Shown here: positions 11,601-22,439 of the stretch, piece by piece | Layout of the letters: every line of letters starts with the position of its first letter | Position numbering within the stretch: position 1 is the stretch's first letter | Source of the DNA: Platycarya strobilacea | Lineage: Eukaryota; Streptophyta; Magnoliopsida; Fagales; Juglandaceae | Direction of reading: 5' to 3' | NCBI GenBank assembly: GCA_036898215.1 | Contig: CM072550.1 | Span: forward strand, 12,163,501 to 12,227,500 | Length of the DNA stretch: 64,000 nucleotides | Made by a program: the position numbers and the translations under genes | The notes under the pieces: model-generated | Told to the model about the DNA's origin: nothing | Databases searched by the model: none | The model's input: the letters and a program-made list of their open reading frames with translations, nothing else

Positions 11601-12584
11601 TCATCCTGCAAGACTGGCGGCAGCCTGGGAATACACCTCATAAGCCCAAGCAGGGAAGAGAGACACTTCATCATAGTTTTGAATTCCGTTCTGTTCCGGC
11701 CGGAACGGCCAAAATGTTCCGTTCCGATGCCTCAACCGGAACACTATACTACCTTATTCCGTTCCGGTCCAAATTCCGGCCGTTCCGGTCAAATTTCGGC
11801 CATTCCGGTACAAATTCTGGCCGTTCCGGTCCCTATTCCGGTTTAGATTATTTTTGTAATTTTTTTGTGTTTGAATAATATTTTTTTAATTTTAAATTTA
11901 GATGGTATTTAATTAATTTTAAAATATAAAATATATTTATATACTTTGTAATTTTAAATACATTTTTTTTAAATATCATTATTTTTAATATTTTATCTAT
12001 TTATTTATTTTTGTATCTCAACTCAAATTTGTATTTTCAACTTCCAATCATTTTATAAATTTTTAATTTTTTTAATATGTATACATATATATGATATACA
12101 CTTACATATATATGTTTTTATTCTATTAATTGTTAGTTTATATATATATATATTTATTATAATATAAAATTAATCCCGAAATGGCACACCAGAACAGACC
12201 GGTACTGAAATATTCCGTTCCAGTGCCTCAACTGGAACAATCACCGGAACGGAATTCAAAACTTTGCACTACATGGCTACACTTGCGTTCAGGGTGAAAA
12301 ATAATGAAGCAGAATACGAAGCACTAATCGTCGGTCTCTCAATAGCCGCCCAGATTGGAGTGACAGAAGTTGAAGCTAGGTCAGATTCACAAGTCGTTGT
12401 CAACCAAGTCTTGGGACTTTACGCCACCAAGAGCGTAAAACTGAAGAAGTATTTGGATCGGGTATGGGAAGTACGAGACCTTTTCTCATATTTTACCATA
12501 ACCCAAGTCCCACGAACTGACAATGAAGTAGCAGATAGGTTGGCCAGGACAGCTTCAGGAATGGAAATGACGCCCCTACCTTGA
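11555..12584 (+). pseudogene. Second (aRH-type) RNase H of Tat element, split by a hAT-like insertion
   Basis: The left half encodes PWVMHIDESSCKTGGSLGIH up to about 11671. The right half (12267-12584) encodes NNEAEYEALIVGL, ARSDSQVVVNQV and PRTDNEVADRLART. These carry the conserved Asp, Glu and Asp positions of RNase H. A second RNase H downstream of the gypsy one is the hallmark of Tat elements. The 595-bp element at 11672-12266 splits it, flanked by an 8-bp duplication. The frame ends at TGA 12582, where the downstream continuation (QVEKRVIEIP) suggests an original Trp codon. Confidence 0.87.
11672..12266 (+). mobile_element. hAT-like non-autonomous element, copy 2, nested in Tat RNase H
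   Basis: The element begins CATAGTTTTGAATTCCG and ends CGGAATTCAAAACTTTG. It is flanked by CACTTCAT (11664-11671) and CACTACAT (12267-12274), a 7/8 direct repeat. The subterminal regions are rich in short CCGGAAC/GTTCCGG motifs at both ends, and the centre is AT-rich and non-coding. It is the reverse-oriented relative of the element at 4329-4972. Removing it would restore the RNase H reading context. Confidence 0.88.
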
Positions 12585-13889
12585 CAAGTAGAAAAAAGAG
12601 TCATTGAGATACCCGTCGTGGGCGCAGAAGTAGCAGCAGTAGATCGTGGTTTTCCCGAATGGGCAAATGCAATAGTGGAATATCTAACGTCAGGCAAACT
12701 TTCGGAGGGACGGGACGAAGCAAGGAGAGTAAGAAGGAAAGCGACGAGATTCGTGCTCATCAAAGGGATCCTTTACAAGAGAGGACTCTCCGCCCCCCTG
12801 CTGCGATGCGTCTCACCACAGGAAGGCATTATGTCCTCGCCGAGATACATGAAGGAATCTGTGGGAACCATTCAGGGGGGAGAGCCCTAGCCAGGAAAGC
12901 AATCAGAGAGGGCTATTACTGGCCCAGTGCAATAAAGGATGCGTAGGAATTTTCAAAAAAATGCCTCAAGTGCCAGGAATATGCACCCATACCTCACGCC
13001 CCGCCAGAGGAATTGAACTTCATTACGGCACCCTGGCCTTTTGCCCAATGAAGCGTGGACCTAGTGGGACCTTTCCCACCAGGCAAAGGCGGCGTCAAGT
13101 TCATGATAATAGCCGTGGACTACTTCACCAAGTGGGCGGAAGCCGAACCCCCGGCGACTATTACCAGCAAAGCGGTGACATGGTTTCTATTGAATAACGT
13201 GATTTGCCGATTCGGAATTCCCCACAGTATAATAACAGACAACGGGAGGCAGTTCGACTCCGACCAATATCGAGAATGGTGTGCCGAGCTACGAATCAGA
13301 CTCAAGTATTCCTCGCTAGGCCACTCCCAAGCTAATGGGCAAGCCGAATCAACCAACAAGACTCTACTCTCCATCCTGAAGAAGAAAGTCACAGAGAGGA
13401 AAGGGGATTGGGCAGACTAGCTTCCAAGAATACTTTGGGCGTACAGGACGTTAGTCAAAACGCTAACAGGGGAATCCCCATTCACCCTAGCATACAAAAT
13501 AGAGGCCATACTGCAGATGGAGGTAGGGCTGCCCAGTCACAAAACAAGTCATTTCTCAGTTAACCAGAACAACAGCAAACTTGAAGAAAATCTGGATTTA
13601 GTAGAGGAAGAAAGGGAAAAGGAAAAAGTCAAACTGTTGCAAGAAAAGGCCAAAACCGAGCGATATTTCAACAAAAGAGTCAAGCTCCGGACCTTCAAAG
13701 TCGGAGACTTGGTTCTAAGGAAATGCGGGGTGATCACCCAAAATTCTGAAAAATTGGAACCTCAATAGGAAGGACCTTATATAGTGGTAACGAACAGTAT
13801 AGGAGGATCGTATCGGCTGAAGGACAGTCAAGGGAGAAAGCTATCTCGACCATGAAACGTAGAGCACTTGAAGAAATTTTACCAGTAGA
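12585..13889 (+). pseudogene. Tat integrase, broken
   Basis: The HHCC zinc-binding domain is recognisable in the frame ending at 12946 (AEIHEGICGNHSGG, with CLKCQEY after the stop). The catalytic core follows with DDE residues: Asp in SVDLVGPFPPG (13058), Asp in ITDNGRQFDS (13238) and Glu in GQAESTNKTLL (13346). The C-terminal part has FKVGDLVLRK and ends about 13889 (EHLKKFYQ). At least five stops (12944, 13049, 13418, 13766, 13853) and frame changes break it. Several stops fall at positions where the family has Trp. Confidence 0.87.
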
Positions 13890-13916
13890 AATCTCATAGT
13901 CACTTCAGATTTGCTT

Positions 13917-14090
13917 TTTATTAAAATTTTCGTCAATTTGCATTTACCAGTAGTCATTCATGCCTTGTTTATTAAAATTTTCGTCAATTTACCAGTAGTC
14001 ATTCTTGTATTGTTTATTAAAATTTTCGTCAATTCGCATTTACCAGTATTTATTTCAGCTTTGCCCTTTTAAAATTTTCGCCCAATCACG
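13917..14090 (+). repeat. Short tandem repeat, about 55-bp unit, after integrase
   Basis: TTTATTAAAATTTTCGTCAA recurs about three times, with CATTTACCAGTAGTCATTC between copies. A fourth diverged copy ends near 14090. It lies in the untranslated 3' region of the Tat element. Confidence 0.8.
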
Positions 14091-14155
14091 TTCAATCAAA
14101 TTCCATTCCGGCGTCCTTATCTCGATTAGATTTTTGAAATATTTCATCTTTAAGG

Positions 14156-14672
14156 ACCACGCCACTTCAAACGAAAGAAAGGGGCGCAGAATCAAATTAA
14201 CACACCACCTCAAATGAAATAAAGGGGCGCAGAGTCAAATAACCACGCCATCTCAAACGAAAGAAATGTACGCAGAGTTAAATGACCACGCCACCTCAAA
14301 CAAAATAAAGGGGCGCAGAATCAAACGACTACGCCATCTCAAAAGAAATAAAGAGGCGCAAAGTCAAATGACCACGCCACCTCAAATGAAATTAAGGGGC
14401 GCAGAGTCAAATGATCACGCCACCTCAAACGAAATAAAGGAGCGCAGAGTCAAATGACCACGCCACCTCAAACAAAATAAAGCGGCCCAGAGTCAAATGA
14501 TCACGCCACCTCAAATGAAATAAAGCGGCGCAGAGTCAAATAACCACGCCACCTCAAACGAAATAAGGGGGTGCAGAGTCAAATGACCACACCACCTCAA
14601 ACAAAGTAAAGGGGCGCGGAGTCAAATGACCACACCACCTTAAAACAAAAAGAATACGCACACAGTAACAAA
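14156..14672 (+). repeat. 43-bp minisatellite, about 12 units, in the Tat 3' region
   Basis: Units begin ACGCCACCTCAAACGAAATA and end GAGTCAAATGACC, 43 bp in length. Roughly eleven and a half copies run head to tail with point differences and no spacers. Because 43 is not a multiple of three, the ORFs across it are fortuitous. Tat-lineage 3' untranslated regions are known to carry such arrays, and these can seed genomic satellites. Confidence 0.93.
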
Positions 14673-14806
14673 CATAAGCACGCGACAGCAAAAGTCAGGA
14701 AAAATATCTATTGCAAAATACAAGCCGAGTCCAATTAAAAATTATGGTTACAACATACAACAACAAAAAAATAATAATACATGTACAAAGGTAAGGCAAC
14801 TCTTCA

Positions 14807-15640
14807 TCACGGGTCGCCGCTTTCTTCGGGAGGCGGCAAGGGGGGCACCCCAGCAAAGGCATCGAGGACTTCATTTCGCCCAAAAGTATCGGCCCGGCGG
14901 CAAGCAACCAGTTCAGGGGAAAACAAGCCCACATCAAGAGCTTGCAAGTTGGTCGTCGGGTCAGCCAGGAGACGGTTCCGAAGGCGCAGGATCCCGGAAC
15001 CATGGCCAAAAGTGAAGGTTGTGTCCCGATCCTGGGGAACCAAAGCCAACTATGCCCGGAGGTGGGAGTTTTCCTCCTAGGCAGCAGTCAACTGGGCAAC
15101 GTGGTTGGCTTTCCTGAGCTCCTCGTTCGTATTCGCACGGCTCGCCTTGTATTTCTGATGACACTCACGAAACTCAGCCAATGAACCCTGCGCCTCGGAC
15201 GCCTCTCGGGCGGCAGAGCGAGCCTTCTCCAAGGCATCCAACAAGTCTTTGGTCAACCCACCGCACCTTTCCTTAAGGCCAGCAATTTCTCCCTGGGCTG
15301 AGCACAATTCCCCGCTGCTGGCACGAAGCTCAGAAGTCAAGCGGATGATTTCAGCATCAAAGCCTTGTCGGGCCTCACGAAGTTGCACCATCACCAAGTC
15401 TCTCTCTGACTGCAAGACCTGGCGGGAGAAGTCTTCTTTGACTTTCGCCTCCTGAGCGAGGCGAATAGCATCACGAAACTCGAGAACTTCTCCCTCACGC
15501 AGCTCGAGCTCCCTCAGGGCCTCCATTTCGACCTTGTCCGCTCGCCACCTCTCGCTGATTCTTTCCTCCCATACAAGGAAGTCAGTCGCGAGCTGTGCCG
15601 CCAAGCCTTCAACCCCCTGTAGAGGAAGGAAAGGCAATCC
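14807..15640 (-). pseudogene. Tat antisense ORF, C-terminal coiled-coil part
   Basis: On the minus strand the frame entered after CTACAG near 15620 reads VEGLAAQLATDFLVWEERIS and then a long Glu/Ala/Leu-rich coiled coil to about 15080. The same frame continues past two TAG stops (15077-15079 and near 15050) to a C-terminus rich in Pro at 14807. I interpret this as the third exon of the antisense gene. The protein resembles the coiled-coil halves of transposon-encoded plant proteins, with no enzymatic motif. Confidence 0.7.
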
Positions 15641-15729
15641 AAGTAAATAGCAGGCAGCAAAGGCAAGCAAAACCAAAAGATAGCAAGAAATAATGTTAGT
15701 CCAAATAATATCATGGAGAACCACTCCCT

Positions 15730-16056
15730 CGGCTGGTTAGCCATGTTGGCAACGGCTTTTTCATGGGCAAATACAGGAAGAGGGGAAGCCTCCCGGTGAG
15801 CCACGCCCATTGCTGGATCCGGCACATGCCCAGATACGGGCAATAGTCCTGGATAAACTGACCCGACCCACACGGCGTGGGAGTCATCATGGAGTATCTG
15901 ATCCAGCTCCTCATCAGTGAGGGACTCCCGACCCCCGTCGAATGAAAGGGCGTGCAGTAGCGGCGGAGAAAAATGCTCCCCGTTCCCAACCAGGGATGGA
16001 GTTTTACCTCCAGACACGGTTGTGGGAGGGGTCTCCGAACTGGGCGGCCCAGCCAT
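15730..16056 (-). pseudogene. Tat antisense ORF, middle part
   Basis: The minus-strand frame from 16056 reads MAGPPSSETPPTTVSGG, then an acidic segment (LTDEELDQILHDDSHAVWVG), and reaches MANQPREW near 15735. After this the frame becomes hydrophobic and intron-like until CTACAG near 15620. It is probably a middle exon linking the two larger antisense blocks. The exact splice sites are not certain, because the apparent donor is not canonical. Confidence 0.55.
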
Positions 16057-16124
16057 TGAAACGCCATGGGCGCCCTCAGAATGGGGGGATACAACACCTC
16101 TGTTTCCTTCACGGCTCGTCTCCT

Positions 16125-17417
16125 TTACCCCCGCAGGAGGAACGCCCGCCTCCTCAAATCCTTCCAGTGAAGGGCGGCAGCAACACAGAGAGGAAGCTCG
16201 CCGCCCCGCACTGGACCTTCAGCGGTTGGTGCCAGAAAAACTGGGGCCGACGCCTGGGCGCTCGACTGAGTGGGGGCAGGAGCCTGAAAAGTAGCAGCCA
16301 GCTCAAAGAGAGCTATGTTGGCCAGAATCTCTCTGTCGCCCCCTGGAGAAACCATATCTCGAGGCGTTGGCTCAGGGGCGCTCACTTCGGGCGTCAAGCT
16401 CCCCTCCAGAATTTGAGCCGCCCGTGTCAAATTCTGATCGCCAACTGAGGGCGCCTTGCTCTTCTTGGGCGGAGGGTTCGCGGAAGAGCCCTCAGGGCGG
16501 TCTCTTTTCTTATGACCTTCATCATTCTTCTTTTTGAACCTTTTTTCCTTTTTGCCCTCCGCCACGGTAGTCTCTAGCCGTTCAGCTTTCCTAAGCTTGC
16601 CTTCAGCATCCTGCACGAAAAGGGCACCCCTCGCCGTCTTCCCTGAGGGCGCAGACAGAGGGGCGGGGATGACATTAGTGATCATGAAATCGCGCCCCTG
16701 AACAAAAGAACGGTTTGGAGACGTCAAGAACTGATCAATATGCGCAGGCGTCAACAGCTTGTCAGTCCAGAGATCCTCCGGATGATCTGCGGCCCAAGCA
16801 TTGACAGCATCAATCTGGTCAAGTTCTCGGCGGGATAAGGAGGGCATGGTTGACCACAAGCGCTTACCATCCGGGATTGGGCACCAGATGGCCCTAACGA
16901 GGAAATCCCTGAAGATCTCCTCCTGACCAGGAAACTCCCATCCTTGGCCACTGATAAAAAAGAATTTGGTGGTCCACGCCTTAGCATTAGAATATCTTCC
17001 TTCGAGCCTTGCTAGGGACTGGCCTTTTTCCTTCTTGCGAAAACCAGCCACGCATCCCTTAGTGGCCGCCCTCACATCGTAGAAGGCTAGAAACTCACGA
17101 GCAGTGAGATCGGGGTAAGGATTGCGAAGAGGCTCTAGCACCATTCGAAAAACGATGTAAGCACACAAGAACACCCTCAAGGCAAAATGGTGAAGTTGAA
17201 TCGAAACGAGCTCTAGAAGGTCTAGAATGTCTCGAAGGGGGTGGCATAAGAGGAGTTTCAAGCCATGCGATAACAGGGCGACGGAAATGGCCACCCAACC
17301 CGAAAACCCCTCATCATCACAGCAGCCTGAATCGGGGGCTTTCATTACAACTGAACTGGGAATCTTGAACTCATCCCTGATCCCGGCCAAGTGTTTCTCA
17401 CGAACACTGGAGCGCAA
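16125..17417 (-). CDS. Tat antisense ORF, N-terminal part (430 codons, open)
   Basis: This ORF runs opposite to gag-pol, between integrase and the 3' LTR. It matches the gypsy-type transposon protein layout: an N-terminal domain rich in aromatic and hydrophobic residues (LVSIQLHHFALRVFLCAYIV, AWTTKFFFISGQGWEFP), then a basic nuclear-localisation-like region (KKEKRFKKKNDEGHKKRDRP) and a Pro-rich tail. It is unusually long and unbroken compared with the sense genes of the same element. Antisense ORFs here are known in Tat relatives such as Grande; their function is unknown. Only the N-terminal exon is in frame, so a full product is doubtful. Confidence 0.75.
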   Translation of the reverse strand: MRSSVREKHLAGIRDEFKIPSSVVMKAPDSGCCDDEGFSGWVAISVALLSHGLKLLLCHPLRDILDLLELVSIQLHHFALRVFLCAYIVFRMVLEPLRNPYPDLTAREFLAFYDVRAATKGCVAGFRKKEKGQSLARLEGRYSNAKAWTTKFFFISGQGWEFPGQEEIFRDFLVRAIWCPIPDGKRLWSTMPSLSRRELDQIDAVNAWAADHPEDLWTDKLLTPAHIDQFLTSPNRSFVQGRDFMITNVIPAPLSAPSGKTARGALFVQDAEGKLRKAERLETTVAEGKKEKRFKKKNDEGHKKRDRPEGSSANPPPKKSKAPSVGDQNLTRAAQILEGSLTPEVSAPEPTPRDMVSPGGDREILANIALFELAATFQAPAPTQSSAQASAPVFLAPTAEGPVRGGELPLCVAAALHWKDLRRRAFLLRG

Positions 17418-17827
17418 GCATAACCTTCAAAGGTCGTGCCCTCAGGAATATCGAAAGGCTAAACCGAACCGCTGCCTTGGTCTGCTATGGGAAGTAATGA
17501 AGAAGAGGAATGCAAGAAGCAAGAAGCAAGAAGGAGGAAAAAGGTAGAGACGGAAAGAGTCTAATAATAAGATAATGCAGAAAAGCAAAATGAAGAGAGA
17601 AAGAGAAGAGGTATTTAAAGAAAATAAATGCGGCATACCAACAGAAAGAGATATGATGACCTGACATAAAGACAGAGGTGTAACCATCAGATGAGAAGAC
17701 GGGAGGACAGCACGCACCTGATGATCAAGGGAAATGAGCGAATTCCCAAGTTTGCCTTTGCGGGAAATAAAAAAATAAATAAATTAAATTTCCTACGCCT
17801 CAAGGCAAAGAAAATTTGTGGGGTAAT
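17418..17827. other. Region between antisense ORF start and 3' LTR
   Basis: This 410-bp stretch is purine-rich on the plus strand, with no ORF of note. It should contain the antisense promoter and, at its right edge, the polypurine tract just before 17828. I could not single out a clean polypurine tract. Confidence 0.45.
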
Positions 17828-18230
17828 TGTGGGATCAGATTTGGCCCAAAGGCCCAACAGCGATGGAAGCCCACCAAGAAGAAAAAGCATACAAAGAGCC
17901 CAACTCTACAGAGTCCAAAATATATATATCAAACTCGTTGCCACCTTTATTGGATTTTAAGTAGATACGAAATATTACCAAACTCAGAAAGATATTTCAT
18001 GCAGATACACAATCATGATGATTACGGGAGGCGTTATTAGGGACATGTATCGCCCCAGAGGCTTATAAATAGACCAGGTAAACCTCAACTATAGGCATTA
18101 AGAATTTATCCAGTAAATACGTGATCACTAACTTGAGCGTCGGAGCTTTCACGGATGGAAAGCCACCATCTTCTGTTGATTCTTCTTGCAGGTTTCGGGA
18201 ACAGAAGGCCGGCGAGACACGTCTTCAACA
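17828..18230 (+). repeat. 3' LTR of Tat element, complete
   Basis: This 403-bp LTR starts TGTGGGATCAG and ends TCTTCAACA. It keeps the promoter that the 5' LTR has lost: TATAAATA at 18064-18071. Confidence 0.92.
18064..18071 (+). promoter_or_regulatory. TATA box in 3' LTR
   Basis: TATAAATA lies inside the segment that is absent from the 5' LTR. It is the most likely pol II core promoter of the element. Confidence 0.7.
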
Positions 18231-18235
18231 CTTAA

Positions 18236-20369
18236 AATAAAATAACTCTTTCGAAGATGAATAATATATCTCCAAATTTGAAGGAAGTGGTGCTATAATT
18301 CATATGTAGAACTTCATTTTGTCTATTTTAATATATACCATTTTATTGATATTTAGCCAAACTTTATATATGTATTGGCATTTGAGGTTAAGCTAATATT
18401 AGTGCTCTTGTTGAGTTTGGCTAAGAAGTATTATTAAAATATTCTATTACTATTTATTATTTATTATTAATATTTATTTATTTATTTTTTACTTACTTTT
18501 TATTATTATTCACTATTACTCAAATATTTTTTTTTTATTTTTTTATTATTATTCACAAGAGATTTGAGATTCTCACTACCCAAACAAAAGTATACTTAAA
18601 AATTTTCCTTCCTTTTTGGACCCGTTGATGTCATTTTAAGGCTTGATGGCTCTAAATTGAAGATGGGCTTAGTGAACCGCTCAAGTTTAAAATAAAATTT
18701 TCAACGGCCCATGCAGTAGGCTTTTTTCTTTTGGTTTGGGCTTCCCCCGTCAATATTGGGCTTGGGTCATTAAATTATGAGCTGGACGCCTTAAGGTGAG
18801 CTTGTCCACGTGGCATACCAAGATGGAATAAGAGTGAGCGGCAGGTTAGATCATCTGAATGAATTAGTTAAAAGTTAAAAATTTATCTTATATTTGGCCT
18901 AATTTATTTTTAAAATGAGATGAGATAAAATAAAAATTAAAAAAAAATAAAATTTTGTTATTATATATATTTTTAATATTAATTTTATTTTAAATTTAAA
19001 AATTTTATTTTGAAATTTAAAAAAATTGAATTTCTTTTATTTTATATAAAAATTTAAAAAAGTGTCATGATGAATTTAAAATAAGATAAAATAATTTGTG
19101 AAAATAAATTAAACTAGTAATTAGAGAAGAAAATGTGGTTGCTATGGATTAGACATCAAAAAAATTTGACAGTAACTTCAAAAATAAGATCAAATTTGGT
19201 GGGTACTTTTCATCAGTTAAATTTTTATTTTATTATTTTTTTCTCTTTATTTTTTCTCTACATTAGTAAATAATATAATTTCTTAACTAATAATCTAATT
19301 AGAATATAATTACTAATTAATATATAATAGATAGAATGGTAAAATATAATAAATTTTAAAAAATTAATAATTAAAAAAATCAAATTAATATTATTTTATT
19401 ATATAAATAATTAATAATTTAATATAGAGATTTGAGTGAATGGAATAATAGTCAAAGTCAAATTATATACCGTTAGCCGAGGTGAGATTAGAGTTAGGGT
19501 AATCCATTGAGACTTGGGAGTGCTCTGCTCTTACCCCAAACAAACGACACGAAAATTGTATCCTCTTCACTTGCAAATAGAAGAACGTGAAAATATATTA
19601 GAGAATCGAAAATGATTTGCAAATTTCAATTTTCATGATTTTTTTTTTATTGAAGATAATATCAAATTATGAATTTTATGTAATTATTATTTTAATTTGA
19701 TTTTATAATTAGCAAAATTAAGAAATTTGATTTTCGACGAAGATTTTTACTTTATTTTGTCTCATGTAATTAATACTTTGTGGATTGTTGTGAAAACCAG
19801 ATCTTGGCAGAAGACAACCAACATGGCAACATTGATGAACCCTACGTACGAACGGAACAAAGTCACAAACAATCTTTCCTTCAATGACTGCACGTGCTTA
19901 TTCTTTTTCTTTCTTTGACTTCTTTTTCTGCAGGCAGCTTGTTTGACCGGTAGCAACCAATTTGCGGTCGACACTGTTAATTTGGACTAATCCAATCTCA
20001 ACGTAATTTTTCTTTTAAACAAATAATATTATAGACATTAAAACAGTTAGAGGACACAATAATTAATAGGGTAGTTGGTCCTTACATATAATCTAAATCA
20101 ATACTTATAATATAAGATATTAAAAAAAAAAATTATGATCAATAATTTGAGTAATATCTGATTCCCACATGGAAAGTGGCCGCTTAAAAGCAGTCTTAAA
20201 ATAATTCAATAATTGGACTGGAGTATTGCGAATAAAAGTTACAGTTTTGAGAACTTGTATTGCACTTTGCTAACCTGGATTGACTGCAGTAGTACCATTG
20301 TTTTGATCTATTAGAAAATATGTTGTTAAAATAGTTGTATCGATATTATTATTGATACTTATTTATGGG
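18236..20369. other. AT-rich intergenic region with MITE debris
   Basis: I see no supportable gene. The segment at about 18875-19115 resembles the Tourist-like family described at 56558 (ATGAGATGAGAT near one end). Another AT-rich piece, at 18410-18600, has GTTTGG- and CCAAAC-like ends. Neither could be closed with a target duplication. The short ORF at 19727-19918 has no recognisable domain. Confidence 0.6.
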
Positions 20370-20399
20370 CGAGGATAATCCTTCATGGATTTGGGTTAC

Positions 20400-20845
20400 A
20401 TATGAATGACCTCCAATCTTCTATTATAGGTGTGGCCTCCTTGGACATAGTGAAATAGATTGTATTACTAAGGGTGCTAACGATGATGAAGTCAACACGC
20501 CTTATGGGAGTTAGCTGAGAGCTTTCTCTTCTGGGAATGGAAGCCAAATTGGAAGATCACTTTCTGATTGTGTCCTTATGGGTTTCAAGGATATGGGAAA
20601 ATCAGCGTATGCTACGTCGGTTGGCAAGGTTCCGATGGGTGGTTGTTTAGGTTTGGACGATTCTCTGATGGGTGGTGGTGATTCTCATATAACAGTTACA
20701 CTGGCAGTTCTTCCTGAAGGCAATCAGTTATTAGCGGTTGGCAAGAACGGTATGGAGCAGATGGGCCTTACTGAAGTAATTAGGTCATCTCATAGGATAT
20801 TGACAGATGAGCAAATGTCGTGTGGGCAGCTGGTTCAAGCCTAAC
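20400..20845 (+). pseudogene. LINE ORF1 C-terminal fragment
   Basis: The frame reads FYYRCGLLGHSEIDC, a CCHC knuckle with the first Cys changed to Tyr. NTPYGS then meets a TAG (20512-20514) where relatives have Trp, followed by LRAF. The downstream Gly-rich frame (20578-20844) has no domain I recognise. It is the nucleic-acid-binding protein of the LINE, non-functional. Confidence 0.7.
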
Positions 20846-21144
20846 GTGGTCAACAAAGTAAGATGAAAGCCCAACAAGTTATGGGCCGAGGCAGAAAGAC
20901 CAAAGTAGAGGGATTTGATAACAAGAAGTATAAGAGCGTCTTGATTTTGGCCAAAATGATGTCTCCTTCAGTAAACCCAATCTCCACAGTGCACAAGGTT
21001 AAAAAGATAAAAGGAGCTCATGATATTGAGATTCTGCTTCTTAATAATCCTAAGTTGGTGATTGATGGATATGTGATGGAAGATGGTCACAGTATTCATC
21101 TGTTAAATCAGTGGCAATTGTTGTACAGTCCCATTAAGAATTAT

Positions 21145-21980
21145 GAGAATCCTAAGTTAGAATGCTCGTGGGTTTGGGAACCCAAAAGGCATTTGAGCCT
21201 TCTTCGCTCTGGTGAGAAGGGAAGATCCTAAAATCTTGATTCTTGATTGTTTACTCGCAAATTCGAGATATGTAAGTATTGTATGGGTTTTAAGGGTTGT
21301 TTAGCAATTGATTATGTTGGTCGTAAGGGTGGGATTGCTTTATTATGGGTTAATGATGTGAATTTATCTGTGTTGAATTATTATAAAACTCATATTGATG
21401 CGGCCATTGATGAGGGGTCGGGGAAAGGTAAATGGTTTCTTATTGGTATATATGGCCATCCTTTAGTATCTAATAGATTCAAAACATGGGGGTTATTGAG
21501 AAGATTGTGTAGGAAGAATGATCACCTATGGTTGGTGTTAGGGGACTTCAACAAAATTTTGCACCATTACGAAAAATGGGGTGGCCATCTCAGACCTGAG
21601 TGCCAATTAGCTAGCTTTCAAGAGGTGGTTGATAAATGTAATCTTAAAGACTTGGGTTATAAGGGGAATAAATTCACTTGGTGCAATAAAAGGGAAGGTT
21701 CTGCGTGTGTTTATTCAAGATTGGACAGGGCTTTAGGAAATTTGTCTTGGCCGCAAAGATTTCTCCTTGTTTCAGTTACACATGGCTTTGTCTCATACTC
21801 AGATCATGTCCCCTTTTGGGATGATGCTGAGGAGCAACACCAGAAGCAAAGAACAAAAAAGCTCTTTAGATTTGAGCTGGTATGGGTGGGTGAGAATGAA
21901 TATGATGCTATTATTCATTTTGTTTGGTCCAATTTTGCGGGAGACGTCCAGATGGGTGATGTGTTACACAAGACATAGGA
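21145..21980 (+). pseudogene. LINE endonuclease domain, broken
   Basis: NARGFGNPKG near 21160 corresponds to the start of ORF2 (WN.RGLGNP). After frame changes it continues as GRKGGIALLWVND, FLIGIYGHP, LVLGDFNKIL and FTWCNKREG, and as SDHVPFW. These include the catalytic Asp/Asn (GDFN) and His (SDH) motifs of the APE-type endonuclease. It would nick target DNA for retrotransposition. Stops and frameshifts make it inactive. Confidence 0.85.
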
Positions 21981-22439
21981 GAGTGGAGACCAGCTGAACT
22001 TTTGGAATAGAAATGTTTTTGGCAATATTCAAAAGCAGTTAAAATTGGCTTGTCAGCAGATGGAAGAAGTGCAAGGTAGAATGTCTTTGGGAGATAATTT
22101 TGAGGAATTGAATAAAGTTAGAGATAATGTTTATAAATGGATGGAGAGGGATGAATTGATGTGTAAACAAATATCAAAAGTTCAGTGGCTTTGAGAAGGG
22201 AACAGTAACTCTCGATATTTCCATATGAAGGCATCTAAACATAAGAGGAAGAATTCTGTGGGGAAATTAAGAGATAGCAATGGTAACTGACAATTTGGAC
22301 AGCAGTAAAATAAAGTGATTCTGGACTACTTCAGGGATCTCTTTACCAGTTTCAGACCTGAAGGAACAACTAACTTCTTGCGAATTTTGGCCAATAAGGT
22401 TACACCAGCTATGAATGAAGGCATGACTAGTCCATATAC

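Larger units (their letters stand above)
7530..18230 (+). mobile_element. Ty3/gypsy Tat-lineage LTR retrotransposon, nearly full length
   Basis: The order is 5' LTR (7530-7869), primer site, gag-protease, RT-RNase H, second RNase H, integrase, tandem-repeat 3' region, long antisense ORF, and 3' LTR (17828-18230). The LTRs start TG and end CA. The flanking 5-mers are CTTAG (7525-7529) and CTTAA (18231-18235), an almost intact target duplication. In the literature, a second RNase H next to the usual one and an antisense ORF before the 3' LTR mark Tat elements. The coding regions carry many stops and frameshifts and the LTRs differ at roughly one base in ten over the first 100 positions, so the insertion is old and dead. 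A hAT-like element at 11672-12266 is nested in it. Confidence 0.92.

Noticed and set aside
13120..13737. Minus-strand ORFs opposite integrase
   Set aside because: The plus strand has the DDE motifs; these are shadows.
14266..14457. 63-codon ORF with repeated NDHATSN text
   Set aside because: It reads through the 43-bp minisatellite; the unit is not a multiple of three, so the repetition changes frame.
14156..14672. Regular 43-bp repetition that could suggest a CRISPR array
   Set aside because: Units are contiguous with no unique spacers, there are no cas genes, and the context is a plant retrotransposon.
15249..16448. Plus-strand ORFs opposite the Tat antisense gene
   Set aside because: No domains. 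The minus strand has the gypsy-type transposon protein, the basic segment and the coiled coil.
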